From: Actinomycetota bacterium
GTDB taxonomy: Bacteria > Actinomycetota > Thermoleophilia > RBG-16-64-13
Length of the DNA: 64,000 nt
Direction: 5' to 3'
NCBI GenBank assembly: GCA_012523095.1
Contig: JAAYJE010000048.1
Coordinates: 1-64,000, forward strand
Positions 1 through 10,400 of the stretch are shown here, one piece after another. Below the pieces are notes generated by a model. The model saw only the letters and a program-made list of their open reading frames with translations. It made no database searches and had not been told where the DNA came from. Numbering within the stretch: the first letter of the stretch is position 1; every line of letters begins with the position of its first letter. Position numbers and translations under genes: made by a program.

Positions 1-80
1 CGAGTTCCCGTTGTGCCTCGCGTGCGTGCTAGACTCTGGAATCGTTTATCCTGATCCCGTTCCCCGTGCGGAGGCTCCCC

Positions 81-1268
81 ATGCCCGTAGCCAAGAAGAT
101 CGCTGAAGCTGCTTGCCGTTCCTCATGGATCAGGCAGATGTTTGAGGAGGGCGCCTGCCTGGCCGAGACCTACGGCTGCGACAAGGTGTTCGATTTCAGC
201 ATCGGCAATCCCAACCTCGACCCTCCTGAGGAGTTCCATACGGTGCTGGAGGGACTGGCGAAGGACCGTACGACGGGCATCCATGGATACATGCCGAACC
301 AGGGTTACCCTGAGGCCTGCGCGGCCGTGGCGGCCTACCTCACGGGCGATCAGGGAGTGCTGCTGTCGGGCGAGCACGTGGTCATGACCTGCGGGGCCGC
401 AGCCGCGGCCAACGTCATCTTCAAAGCGATCTTGGACCCGGGCGACGAGGTGCTGGTCCCCCGGCCGTATTTCGTCGAGTACGGCTCGTATGTGGACAAC
501 CACGGCGGTGTACTGATACCGGTCGAGAGCAAGGTGGATTTTGACTTGGATCTCGATGTCATCGCGACCGCGATCACCTGCAAGACCCGGGCCGTTCTGA
601 TCAACTCGCCCAACAACCCCACCGGGCGGGTGTATTCGGCGGACACCCTCACAGCTCTGGGTGAGTTGCTCGAGCGTAAGACGGCGGAGGTGGGCCGGGT
701 CATCTACCTGGTTTCCGATGAGCCTTACCGACGCATAGTGTTCAATGGGATGCGGGTGGCTCCGGCTATGGCTGCCTACCCAAATACGATCATCGCCTCG
801 AGCTACTCCAAAGAGCTCTCCATATCCGGGGAGAGGATAGGCTTCGTCGCGGCCAGCCCGGCCATCCCAGGGGTCGACAAGCTCATGGACGGTCTGGTTA
901 TGACCAATCGCATCCTTGGATTCGTGAACGCCCCGGCCCTCATGCAGCGGGCCGTGGCCAGACTACAGGGTGTGGGAGTGGACGTGACTCCCTACCAGCG
1001 GAACAGGGACGTCCTCTACGAGTGCCTGAGCGGCGCGGGATTTGAGGTCTTCAAGCCCCAAGGCGCCTTCTACTTCTTCCCGCGTTCGCCCATCGAGGAT
1101 GACGTCTCCTTCTGCAGAGAGATGCAGGAGCATCTGGTGCTGGTGGTGCCGGGGAGCGGTTTCGGTCTGGCGGGACACTTCCGCCTGGCCTTCTGCGTAG
1201 CTCCGGAGGTGGTGGACGGGTCGCTTCCGGCGTTCCGAGAGGTGGGAGCGAAGTATTTCGGCCGATAG
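81..1268 (+). CDS. PLP-dependent class I/II aminotransferase
   Basis: Fold-type I, pyridoxal-phosphate-dependent aminotransferase of 395 residues, near the usual family length. It shows the substrate/cofactor segment NSPNNPTG (about residues 175-182), the PLP-ring aspartate in SDEPYR (about 213) and the Schiff-base lysine in SSYSKELSISGERIGF (about Lys244). These place it among cytosolic aspartate/aromatic-type transaminases; the amino donor cannot be read from sequence. An in-frame GTG lies 15 bases upstream, but the ATG at 81 has a GGAGG-like site at a good distance, so I take it as the start. It stands alone, with no obvious operon partner. Family is certain; substrate is unknown. Confidence 0.9.
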   Translation: MPVAKKIAEAACRSSWIRQMFEEGACLAETYGCDKVFDFSIGNPNLDPPEEFHTVLEGLAKDRTTGIHGYMPNQGYPEACAAVAAYLTGDQGVLLSGEHVVMTCGAAAAANVIFKAILDPGDEVLVPRPYFVEYGSYVDNHGGVLIPVESKVDFDLDLDVIATAITCKTRAVLINSPNNPTGRVYSADTLTALGELLERKTAEVGRVIYLVSDEPYRRIVFNGMRVAPAMAAYPNTIIASSYSKELSISGERIGFVAASPAIPGVDKLMDGLVMTNRILGFVNAPALMQRAVARLQGVGVDVTPYQRNRDVLYECLSGAGFEVFKPQGAFYFFPRSPIEDDVSFCREMQEHLVLVVPGSGFGLAGHFRLAFCVAPEVVDGSLPAFREVGAKYFGR

Positions 1269-1537
1269 GCATGTTCGGCGGGTCGCGCGAGGGTGAGGGT
1301 CGTACTTGACGGCGATCGCGCGGAGGGTCGCCTCGCGCCCGCGCGGGTCCGCTCGCCGCTTCCCCGCAGCCGATAACGCGAGTCACGAAGAGGGCTGTCG
1401 CGCGCCGGCGCGGGTCTGCTCCGCGGCGGTCAGAGCGCGAGGCATCTTGACCATGACGGCAACGATACCGCATATAATGGGGCCGACCTTAGTACGGAGG
1501 GCCGGAGCTCTGCAACCGTCGAGCACAGGGGTCATCC

Positions 1538-2806
1538 TTGAAATACGTAGTACTGATCATTGATGGGGCCTCAGGGTGGCCGGCAACCGCTTTGGGAGGG
1601 CGTACCTCTCTAGAGGCCGCCCACACTCCTCATCTCGACCGGCTGGCGCGGGAGGGCACGACAGGGGTGTCTCGCAACGTGCCTCAAGACATGGAAGCCT
1701 CGAGTGCGGTCGCCTGCATGAGCGTCATGGGCTTCGATCCGTCCCTCTACTACGCCGGGCGCGGGCCGATAGAAGCCATGGCGATGGGGATCCGTCTGGA
1801 GTCGGGCCAGGTGGCCATGCGCTGCAACCTGGTGACGGTTGAGGACGGCCGGATGGTCAGTTACTCAGCCGGGAACATCACGTCCGACGAGTCGGCGGAG
1901 TTGGTGGCCGCGCTGAGGGAGGGGTTGGGGATCGTGTCCTCGGACGAGACGGATGGCGGCCGCCTCGGTCTGCATGCCGGAGTGGGTTTCAGGCATATCC
2001 TGACCGTGCGCGACGGGGCCGATCTGCTTGCGACCGAGTTCGTGCCTCCCCACAACATCACCGATCAGGAGGTGGCCGGTCACGATCCGTCGGGACCCGG
2101 CGCCGACCTCGTTCGAGACTTGATGGAGCGGTCGAAACCCATCCTGGCCGCACATCCGGTCAACAAGGCACGCGTCGCTCGTGGGCTGCTTCCCGCCACC
2201 CAGATCTGGCTTTTCTGGCCGGGGATGGAGTCGGCGCGCATGCCGACGTTCCGCGATAGCTACGGGGGGCGCCGGGCGGCGCTCACCTCGGCGGTCGACC
2301 TGCTGCGGGGACTCGCTTACCAGACCGGGATCGATTGCCTGGACATCCCCGGGGTCACCGACGGCGGCGATAACGACTTCGCGGGACAGATGGCCGGGGC
2401 CGTGGAGGCTCTCGCCGACTATGACGTGGTCTTCGTCCACGTGGAGGCACCGGACGAGATGTCGCACGCCGGCGACGCGGAGGGCAAGGTGCGGGCGATC
2501 GAGCAGGTCGACGCGTTGATGGTGCCGCAGGCGACGGCTCTGAACGAGGCCGCCGCGCGGCGCGCCGCGCCGGCGGCTCGACCGGGGGAGGCGGAAGGGG
2601 TGAGACTACTGGTCATGCCGGACCACCCGACTCCTCTGGAGATCAAGACCCATGTGCACGACCCCGTGCCCTTCGTGTTGTGGGGCCCCGGGTTCGCGGC
2701 GAACGGGGCGGAGGCTTTCACGGAGGCGGAGGCCCGGGCCACGGGCTTAGCCGTAGCGCCGGGCCACCTGTTGATGTCGCTGTTCCTCGACGGCAATACC
2801 GACTGA
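1538..2806 (+). CDS. apgM: Cofactor-independent phosphoglycerate mutase, archaeal type (ApgM-like)
   Basis: 422 residues of the alkaline phosphatase superfamily, resembling archaeal-type 2,3-bisphosphoglycerate-independent phosphoglycerate mutase, which interconverts 3- and 2-phosphoglycerate. Metal-site motifs are visible: IIDGASG near the N-terminus, HVEAPDEMSHAGD around residue 300 and a C-terminal Asp-His region (VMPDHPTP) with HVHDPVPF. The nucleophile loop normally reads GSDVAN; here it is SSAVAC (about residues 55-60). The serine is kept, but the adjacent Asp is Ala and the Asn is Cys, so activity may differ. The start is TTG; no good in-frame ATG precedes the conserved N-terminus. A related phosphonopyruvate decarboxylase-like or other phosphomutase role is possible. 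Confidence 0.85.
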   Translation: MKYVVLIIDGASGWPATALGGRTSLEAAHTPHLDRLAREGTTGVSRNVPQDMEASSAVACMSVMGFDPSLYYAGRGPIEAMAMGIRLESGQVAMRCNLVTVEDGRMVSYSAGNITSDESAELVAALREGLGIVSSDETDGGRLGLHAGVGFRHILTVRDGADLLATEFVPPHNITDQEVAGHDPSGPGADLVRDLMERSKPILAAHPVNKARVARGLLPATQIWLFWPGMESARMPTFRDSYGGRRAALTSAVDLLRGLAYQTGIDCLDIPGVTDGGDNDFAGQMAGAVEALADYDVVFVHVEAPDEMSHAGDAEGKVRAIEQVDALMVPQATALNEAAARRAAPAARPGEAEGVRLLVMPDHPTPLEIKTHVHDPVPFVLWGPGFAANGAEAFTEAEARATGLAVAPGHLLMSLFLDGNTD

Positions 2807-2863
2807 GCGCCGACTCGCCGAGGAGTGCGTAGCCGACCAGAAGCGTCGGGCCTGACGCTTCCG

Positions 2864-3028
2864 CTAGTCGCTCATCTTCTCGAATTCTTCCTTGCCGGCG
2901 CCGCACTCGGGGCAGGTCCATTCGTCGGGTAGGTCCTCGAAGGCGGTCCCCGGTGCGATCCCTTGAAGGGGATCTCCTTCTTCGGGGTCGTAGATGTATC
3001 CGCACAACAGGCACTGCCATCTTTCCAT
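2864..3028 (-). CDS. Rubredoxin
   Basis: Small one-iron electron carrier of 54 residues, the standard length. The two CxxC knuckles are CLLCG (Cys6, Cys9) and CPECG (Cys39, Cys42), with the typical YDPEEGD and LPDEWTCP segments between them. An in-frame start exists 63 bases further upstream, but the internal ATG at 3028 has a clear AAAGGA ribosome site 7 bases before it and gives the canonical MERWQC start. It is convergent with the upstream mutase and divergent from hppA. It probably serves oxygen/peroxide detoxification or another redox partner in an anaerobe; no partner gene is adjacent. Confidence 0.93.
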   Translation of the reverse strand: MERWQCLLCGYIYDPEEGDPLQGIAPGTAFEDLPDEWTCPECGAGKEEFEKMSD

Positions 3029-3230
3029 CGGATGATCCTTTCTCCAGTGGCCGATCGGACGGGTGCTCTCCGCCAGGGCCGTTATCTCCATTTACGGCGG
3101 GATCCAATCCTTGACGGGGGCATGAGCGGTTCTGTAGCATGAACGTTTGGATTTGGCCGGTGTGGGCCGTTCTTGAGGTTCAACCCTGTTTAGTGATAGG
3201 CCTTGAGGGCCGAGAAGGAGGCAATGCTGC

Positions 3231-5708
3231 ATGGAAGTCAAACCGCGTAAAGCGCCGACGCGTCGTTGGAGGAGGTTCGCCCTTCTCTTTGCCGTCGCGG
3301 CGGTCTTCTTGCTGGTTCTTGCGCCGGTAGCGCAGGCCGGCGAGGCAGAGCTGGTGCTGCCCGAGTTGAACCAGGTGGATTTCCACGGGATATCCGGCAG
3401 CCTCCTACTGGGCCTTGGTCTCATCATCTGCGGTCTCGGTCTCCTGTTCGGCGTCGTCGCCTACTTCCAGCTCCGAAGACTCCCCGCGCACAGATCGATG
3501 AAGGAGATCTCCGAGCTCATTTGGCAGACTTGCAAGACCTACCTTATGAAGCAGGGACAATTCCTGGTCATACTGTGGATCTTCATCGCCATCGTGATCG
3601 CGGTCTATTTCGGAGCCCTGAGCGACTTCTCGGCCGGTAGAGTGGTTATCATCCTGGCCTTCAGTGTCATCGGCATCCTGGGCAGCTACGGGGTGGCCTG
3701 GTTCGGCATCCGGGTGAACACCTACGCGAACTCGCGTACGGCTTTCGAGAGCCTGCGAGGCAAGCCGTACGGGATCCACGCCATCCCCATGAAGTCCGGC
3801 ATGAGCGTGGGCATGATGCTCATCAGCGTCGAGCTCATCATCATGCTCATCATCCTCATCTGGATCCCGCGCGAATATGCCGGCCAGTGCTTCATCGGCT
3901 TCGCCATTGGCGAATCCCTTGGCGCCGCTGCGTTAAGGATCGCAGGCGGTATCTTCACCAAGATAGCCGACATCGGCTCCGATCTCATGAAGATCGTCTT
4001 CAACATCAAAGAAGACGACGCTCGCAACCCGGGCGTGATCGCCGACTGCACAGGCGACAACGCAGGCGACTCGGTAGGCCCCAGCGCCGACGGTTTTGAG
4101 ACCTACGGCGTCACCGGTGTGGCCCTCATCACCTTCATCATCCTGGCCGTGGCCGATCCTCTTATCCAGGTGGCTCTCCTGGTGTGGATCTTCGCCATGC
4201 GCATCATGATGATCATCTCTAGCGGCGGCTCTTATTTCCTGAACGCGGCCATCGCTAAGGCGCGCTACAAGAACGCCGAGAAGATGAACTACGAAGGGCC
4301 CCTCACCTCTCTGGTGTGGCTCACCTCGATCATCTCCATCATCCTCACCTTCGTGGTGTCATATGTCCTGATCGGTGGGAACTCGCTGGTGGGGGAGGCG
4401 CACCCCAACTATTGGTGGATGCTCTCCATTATCATCAGCATGGGTACCCTCGCCGGTGCGCTCATCCCTGAGTTGGTCAAGATTTTCACCTCCACCAAGT
4501 CCGCTCACGTCAAAGAAGTCGTTACGTCCTCCAGAGAAGGCGGTCCTTCGCTCAACATCCTGTCTGGGTTGGTGGCCGGCAACTTCAGCGGCTTCTATAT
4601 CGGTTTCGCCATCATGGTCCTCATGGGTATCGGCTACATCGTCAGCACCTTTGGGTTCGATATCAACGACGGCGGCATCATGATCGCTCCTGCCGTGTTC
4701 GCCTTCGGCCTCGTGGCCTTCGGCTTCCTAGGCATGGGCCCTGTGACCATCGCGGTGGACTCCTACGGTCCGGTCACGGACAACGCCCAGTCGGTGTATG
4801 AGCTGTCCACCATCGAGCAGATCGAAGGCGTCGACCAGGAGATCGAGAAGGACTTCGGCTTCAAGCCGGATTGGGACGTGGCCAAAGAGAACCTGGAGGA
4901 GAACGACGGGGCCGGCAACACCTTCAAGGCGACGGCTAAGCCGGTGCTCATCGGCACGGCCGTGGTCGGCGCCACTACGATGATCTTCTCCATCATCATG
5001 ATGTTGACCGAGGAGCTCACCGTCAACGTCGACAAACTGTCGCTGCTGTATCCGCCGTTCCTTCTGGGCATCGTCATGGGAGGCGCGGTGATCTACTGGT
5101 TCACCGGCGCGGCCACGCAGGCCGTCACCACCGGCGCCTACCGTGCGGTGGAGTTCATCAAGCGCCACATCAGGCTCGATGTTGAGACGGGCAGCGCCAA
5201 CGTGGAAGATAGCAAGAAGGTGGTCGGCATCTGCACGCAATACGCGCAGAAAGGCATGATCAATATCTTCTTGGCCGTGTTCTTCGGCACCCTGGCCTTC
5301 GCCTTCCTGGAGCCGTACTTCTTCATCGGGTACCTCATCTCGATAGCGGTCTTCGGTCTGTTCCAGGCCGTTTTCATGGCCAACGCCGGTGGTGCATGGG
5401 ACAACGCCAAGAAGATCGTGGAGACCGACCTGAAGGAGAAGGGTACCGACCTGCACGCCGCGACTGTTATCGGCGACACGGTGGGCGACCCGTTCAAGGA
5501 CACATCTTCGGTGGCCCTGAACCCCATCATCAAGTTCACCACTCTGTTCGGTCTTCTGGCGGTCGAACTGGCCGTGAGTATCGTTGACGGCGCCGACGGC
5601 AGCCATATCCTCACGTGGATCCTGGCGGCAGTGTTCTTCGTGATCTCTCTGTATTTCGTCATCCGCTCCTTCTACGGCATGCGGATCAAGAAGCAGAAGG
5701 AGGCCTAA
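3231..5708 (+). CDS. hppA: Membrane-bound proton-pumping pyrophosphatase, divergent type
   Basis: 825-residue polytopic membrane protein that couples pyrophosphate hydrolysis to ion export across the cytoplasmic membrane. The Asp-rich catalytic loop is present as IADCTGDNAGDSVGPSADGFETYG (about 270-293), and the C-terminal substrate loop as GDTVGDPFKDTSSVALNP. Instead of the canonical GADLVGKVE it has GSDLMKIVFNIKEDD. In the GNTxxA segment it reads GNTFKATAK with Lys566, the residue that gives K+ independence in H+-PPases. This combination matches the evolutionarily divergent H+-PPase subfamily described in Chlorobium and Cellulomonas. A 30-residue hydrophobic leader precedes the first conserved helix. 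AAGGAGG lies 9 bases before the ATG, and a strong terminator follows. Confidence 0.93.
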   Translation: MEVKPRKAPTRRWRRFALLFAVAAVFLLVLAPVAQAGEAELVLPELNQVDFHGISGSLLLGLGLIICGLGLLFGVVAYFQLRRLPAHRSMKEISELIWQTCKTYLMKQGQFLVILWIFIAIVIAVYFGALSDFSAGRVVIILAFSVIGILGSYGVAWFGIRVNTYANSRTAFESLRGKPYGIHAIPMKSGMSVGMMLISVELIIMLIILIWIPREYAGQCFIGFAIGESLGAAALRIAGGIFTKIADIGSDLMKIVFNIKEDDARNPGVIADCTGDNAGDSVGPSADGFETYGVTGVALITFIILAVADPLIQVALLVWIFAMRIMMIISSGGSYFLNAAIAKARYKNAEKMNYEGPLTSLVWLTSIISIILTFVVSYVLIGGNSLVGEAHPNYWWMLSIIISMGTLAGALIPELVKIFTSTKSAHVKEVVTSSREGGPSLNILSGLVAGNFSGFYIGFAIMVLMGIGYIVSTFGFDINDGGIMIAPAVFAFGLVAFGFLGMGPVTIAVDSYGPVTDNAQSVYELSTIEQIEGVDQEIEKDFGFKPDWDVAKENLEENDGAGNTFKATAKPVLIGTAVVGATTMIFSIIMMLTEELTVNVDKLSLLYPPFLLGIVMGGAVIYWFTGAATQAVTTGAYRAVEFIKRHIRLDVETGSANVEDSKKVVGICTQYAQKGMINIFLAVFFGTLAFAFLEPYFFIGYLISIAVFGLFQAVFMANAGGAWDNAKKIVETDLKEKGTDLHAATVIGDTVGDPFKDTSSVALNPIIKFTTLFGLLAVELAVSIVDGADGSHILTWILAAVFFVISLYFVIRSFYGMRIKKQKEA

Positions 5709-5799
5709 CACGGTAGGCAGGGGCGCGGATTCGCGTCGAGCACCGCGGGATACCGCAGAGCTTCTCGCAGACTCGTCCCTCTGCAGGCGTTGGTTCACG

Positions 5800-5843
5800 A
5801 GGCCGCCCGCCGCACCTCAGTGCGGCGGGCGGCCTGTTGTTTG
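5800..5843 (+). terminator. Rho-independent terminator after hppA
   Basis: A 15-bp perfect GC-rich stem (5800-5814 with 5821-5835), a 6-base loop and a T-rich tail (GTTGTTT). It lies 91 bases after the hppA stop codon and separates it from the convergent activase genes. Confidence 0.85.
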
Positions 5844-5992
5844 GAGCTTCGTGTGCCTTTACATCGCCGGCTTTCTCAGCCGGGGGAGACGGGAAGGTGG
5901 TGCTCATCGAGCGGGATCCCAACCGGCTCGATGGTCAGAAGGGAACTTGCAGGGGATGGTTGACCTCCGGCACGGTGCGCACCGTCCTTTGC

Positions 5993-7360
5993 CTAAGGCC
6001 TGCCTATCTTCTTGCGTCGCCTGTACGTCTTGGCTAGTTCCAGGAAGATCCCCACGTCGCGGTCGAGATCGCTCTGTGTGCCGTCGAAGTAGAACACGCG
6101 CACGGGGATGCCGTCATGATCCTTACTCACGCGCGGGTAGACGGCCTCGGTGACAATGCCGTTCATGCAACTGAAGGGGCTGATGTCGATGACGCCGTCG
6201 ACCCCTCGGCGATAGAGAGCGATGGTTCCTCCGGTGGACAGGACCATCTCGCCCAGGGCGCCCGACTGGGGCAGATAGGACTCCGCAGCCTCGAGTACTT
6301 CGTGAACATGGGGATCGGGTCGGTTGGCGAATATCTCCCCGAAGTCCTTGTAGAGGGTCTTCTCATCGCTCTTCATCAACCGTCCGGTGAGGAACGTCCT
6401 CAGCCAGGGCTTGGTGAAACGGCTCTTCTCCTCACGATGACGGCGGAAGGCTTCTGCGTTTGTGTACCAGACCCATTCGCCGACGCCGATCAACCAGCAT
6501 TCCCCGCCCTGAGCTTCGACGTGCCGGATGATCTCGTTGTTCGCGAAGGTGTTGAGACGGCAGAAGATCTCGCCCACCACTCCGATGAGCGGACGGTCTT
6601 CCGCCTTGACCGGGATCGCCAGGAACGCCTCTTTGACCTCGCGGAGCCCCGCCTTGGTCTGTCTCAGTCGCTCCTTGTTGCTGAGACCTTGTTGGGCGAT
6701 TATCTCGCCCATTCGATCGAGGCCTGCCAGATAGACCTTGTCGGTCTGACCTGGGTGGACCTCGTAGGGCCGGATCATGAGCAACAGCTTGAGCAGGATG
6801 TCCTGCACGACCACCGCCCGCCAAGCAGTGCGGATGACCTCTCCGGCCTGGTCGCCGATACCGGCGTATCCGTCGGCCGATGTGAAAGAGAGGATGGCCA
6901 CGTCTCCGTATCCCTGCTCATCCAGGATACGGCGAAGCAGCCTGATGTACTGTCCGAAGCGACAGGGCCCGTTGGCCGTGGGAAGCAGGAAGGCGGTCTT
7001 CTTGGGGTCTAGTCTCTCGTCCTCGATCAGCTTCATGTAGTCGCCGAGCACTATGCGCTGCGGATAACACTCGTCTCCCGAGTTGTACTTGGCGCCCAAC
7101 TCGAGTGTGCGGGCGTCTTCTTCAGGCGTGACCCGGGTGTCCATGCCGATCGATTGGAAAGCCGCCGCCAGCATGCGCGACCCTCCGTAGGGCATGCGAC
7201 AGAGCCAGGTGGTGCGGTTCTTGATGTCCACGGCGTCTTCGACGGGGCTGGTATCAGCTCCTCGTGCCGCGATAGGCTGGGGCAGTATGTCCAGGGCTGC
7301 TTCAGCCGCTTCACGCGGGCCCTTGCCGTTGCCGCCCTTGGTCTCGGTGGCCGTATCCAC
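5993..7360 (-). CDS. Acyl-CoA dehydratase activase-related protein, C-terminal module
   Basis: 455-residue cytoplasmic protein resembling the C-terminal third of the giant (about 1400-residue) 2-hydroxyacyl-CoA dehydratase activase-like proteins. That region is related to the dehydratase D-component. Visible landmarks are MPYGGSRMLAAAFQSIGMDT (about 57-76), the Cys-containing segment SGDECYPQR, and NGPCRFGQY, which is typical of the family's Fe-S region. It starts 50 bases after the stop of the 1043-residue activase gene on the same strand, so the pair form an operon and together equal one full-length homologue. The exact reaction is unknown; the family handles ATP-driven low-potential electron transfer. 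Confidence 0.8.
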   Translation of the reverse strand: MDTATETKGGNGKGPREAAEAALDILPQPIAARGADTSPVEDAVDIKNRTTWLCRMPYGGSRMLAAAFQSIGMDTRVTPEEDARTLELGAKYNSGDECYPQRIVLGDYMKLIEDERLDPKKTAFLLPTANGPCRFGQYIRLLRRILDEQGYGDVAILSFTSADGYAGIGDQAGEVIRTAWRAVVVQDILLKLLLMIRPYEVHPGQTDKVYLAGLDRMGEIIAQQGLSNKERLRQTKAGLREVKEAFLAIPVKAEDRPLIGVVGEIFCRLNTFANNEIIRHVEAQGGECWLIGVGEWVWYTNAEAFRRHREEKSRFTKPWLRTFLTGRLMKSDEKTLYKDFGEIFANRPDPHVHEVLEAAESYLPQSGALGEMVLSTGGTIALYRRGVDGVIDISPFSCMNGIVTEAVYPRVSKDHDGIPVRVFYFDGTQSDLDRDVGIFLELAKTYRRRKKIGRP

Positions 7361-7410
7361 TAGTCCTCCACGTTCGCTAGGACCCGATGTCCGTCAGGAC
7401 CCTTCGTCCG

Positions 7411-10400
7411 TCAGGACCCTCTGACCGGTTGCTTCTTCCTGTTCTCACGCACCCACCAGCGCAGGAACCCCTTGCTGTCGAGGTAGGCCTCGCAGCGGGT
7501 CATGGCCCCCGCGTCGTTGGTGTGCTCGTCGAACTGCAGCACCAGATGAGGTTCGGGGTCGGCGGCTCCCACGTAGTGTTTGATGTACGAATCGGGACCG
7601 CACTTGAAGTTGGTCATGTAGATGATGTGCAGATTGGGGTGCTGGGCGACCACCTTAGCCGCCTGCAGGATCTTCCGTCCGTAACCCCAATACATGTTCA
7701 CGGTGACGTCCTCGGTCTGCACGCCCCACAGGGGTAGGAAGTCGAAGGGGATGAGATTGACCCCGTAGTAACGGCGGAGCTTGGCCGGGATGTCCATGTT
7801 GACCCCGGGGTCGTAGATGTTGTACGGTCGGCCGACAAGGACGATACCCAGTTCGTCGTGCTCTTCGAGCAAGGCCAGGGCCTCGGTGCCCGCCAGAAGC
7901 AGACGTCCGCGGAACTCGGCCTGGGCTTCGTAGGCTTCCTTCACGGCCGCATCCACCACTCGGGCCGGAACGCCCAGAGGCTTCATGGTCGCCCGTAGAG
8001 TGGCTCCGATGTACTCCGGCCCCCGTCGGAAATGCAGAGTGGGGAAGAGGAAGCGGTCGGCATAGGGCTCGAAGTGTGGCGCGAAACGGATGACATGAGG
8101 CAGCGTCTGCCCCCACGGGCAGGCGTGCGACTCGATGTCGGGGTGGTCGGTCTCTTCGTTCAGCATGTTGGGGATGAAGATGTGGTCGGCACCCTCCTCG
8201 AGCAACTCCATGACATGGCCATGCGCCACCCGGATGGGGAAGCACGGCTCGGCCACCGACCCTTCGATGCCCCACTCACGGATCTTCTTGTCGGTCTGAC
8301 GGGAGAGCATGACGTCGAAGCCGCACGACTTGAAGAAGGTGGCCCAGAACGGCAGGCGTTCGTATGTGTACATGGCCCGCGGGATGCCGATCGCGCCACG
8401 ACAAGGAGAGCCGGCGCTGCTGCGAAGCAGCGTGGCGGTGTCGTCGGTCTCGTCGGTCACATATGAATAGAGAAGCGCGTTCCGGAACTCGAGCAGGTCG
8501 CGGATCACAGGCTCCTTGTCGACCTTGGCCCGCTTGCGATAGCGGTCGGAGCACTTGTCGCCCCAGTAAGTCTTCTCGCCTCCTATGGTGAATTGGCGCA
8601 TGTCGCACTCGTTGCTGCAGCCTTTGCAGGTGAATTCTCGGACGCTGTACTCCACCTTGTCTAAGTCCCAGCCACGGAAGCGGGAGGGGGTCCCGGTCGC
8701 CGCCATCTTCTCGCGCGCCAAGAGCGCCACACCGATGGCTCCGACCACCCCGTTGTGCGGCGGTACGATGATCTCCTTGTCGAGGATCCTGCTGAAAGCA
8801 GCCGCTACGGAATCGTTGTAGGCGGTACCGCCCTGGAAGTAGATGGTGTCTCCTATATGGCGACGGCCGACCAAGCGGTTGAGGTAGTTGTAGGCGATGG
8901 AGTAAGCCAACCCGGCCACGAGATCTTTCTTGTCGGCTCCCCTTTGGAGGTAGGAGTTGACGTCTCGCTCCATAAAGACGGTGCAGCGTTCACCCAGCTT
9001 GACCGGCGCCTTGGAAGACAGGGCCAGCTCCGCGAACTCGCCGATGATGTTGATGTCCAACTTCTCAGCCTGCTCTTCCAGAAAGGAGCCGGTACCGGCT
9101 GCGCAGGCCTCGTTCATGGCGAAGTCGACCACTACTCCGTCCTGGAGGCTGATGAACTTAGAATCCTGTCCACCGATCTCGAAGATGGTGTCGGGCACCC
9201 GATCGATGAGCTTGCGCCCGATGAAGGTGGCGCCCATATTGTGGGCGGTGATCTCGTCGTTCACGGTGTCGGCCCCTATGAGCTCCCCGATCAGTTCCCG
9301 CCCGGAGCCTGTGGTGGCCACTCCTAGGATATCCAAACGCGGGCCCATCTCATTCCAGATGTCGGTGAGCCCCTTGGCGACCACCTCGACGGGACGACCG
9401 TCGGTCTTGACGTAAATCTCTTTGACTACCTCGCCGTCTTCGTCCAGGACCACCAGATTGGTGGAGACCGAGCCGACGTCGATGCCCAGGTAGGCTCCGA
9501 TCTTGCCCTCACCAGGCGGGAACTGATAGGGCTTCACCCGATCACGCAGTGGGATGACGCGCTCCAGAGAAAGGGCCTCGCTGGTCTGGAAGTCTGACGA
9601 CTGTCCCTGTTCCAAGAGGGTCGGTTCTATAGTGACCATCTCCGTCGCGGTATGCTCGTCGAGGACGATGAGGGCGCTGCCGATGGCGCCCATCCACGCA
9701 TAGTAGGCGGGGACGATCAGCCCCTGTTCGTCCGTCTCGAACGCCTCGCGCATGGCTGCGACGGCTCCTTTGTTAGCCGCCACTCCACCGATGAAGGCCA
9801 CCCGCCCGCCGACCTCTTTGCCTTTGGCGATGGCGCCCTTGTAGTTGCGCACTACCGCGTTGCAGAGACCTTTCAGGACCTCGGGCGGCTGATAGCCTTT
9901 CTGCTGGGCGTGGATCATGTCGGATTTGGCGAACACCGAACAGCGGCCTGCGATGGACGCGGCCTTGCCGGCACCCTGCACGATGTCGCCCACGTCCTCG
10001 ATGTCGTACAGTAAACGGCTGGCCTGCTGATCCATGAACGAACCGGTGCCTGCCGCGCAGTCTCCGTTGGTGCCGTAGTCGGCGATGCCGACCCGACCGG
10101 ACGAGGCGTCGGTTTCGAGGCTGATGAACTTGGAGGTCTCACCGCCCATCTCGAACACTGTGGTGATATCCGGGTGGAGTGCGCCTACGGCGCGTGCGAT
10201 GGCCTTGAACTCGTTCTGATACGGCACGCCTAACATGGTGCCGACCAGCCGTCCCCCGGTACCGGTGACGCCTATGCCTGTGATCGAGCCCTCGGGCAGG
10301 GCGGCCAAGACCTGGGTAAGTAGCTCGCGGGCGGCTTCGGTAGGGCTGCCTTTGATGCGCCGGTAGACCGTAGCCAGTATGGGTGGAGCATCAACGTGAG

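Noticed and set aside
4728-5798. 356-codon minus-strand open frame opposite hppA
   Set aside because: Asp/Glu/His-rich mirror of a membrane-protein gene, no ribosome site or motif.
5971-5984. Perfect palindrome ACGGTGCGCACCGT between convergent genes, as an operator
   Set aside because: It lies past the 3' ends of both hppA and the activase genes, where an operator is unlikely; at most a weak terminator stem.
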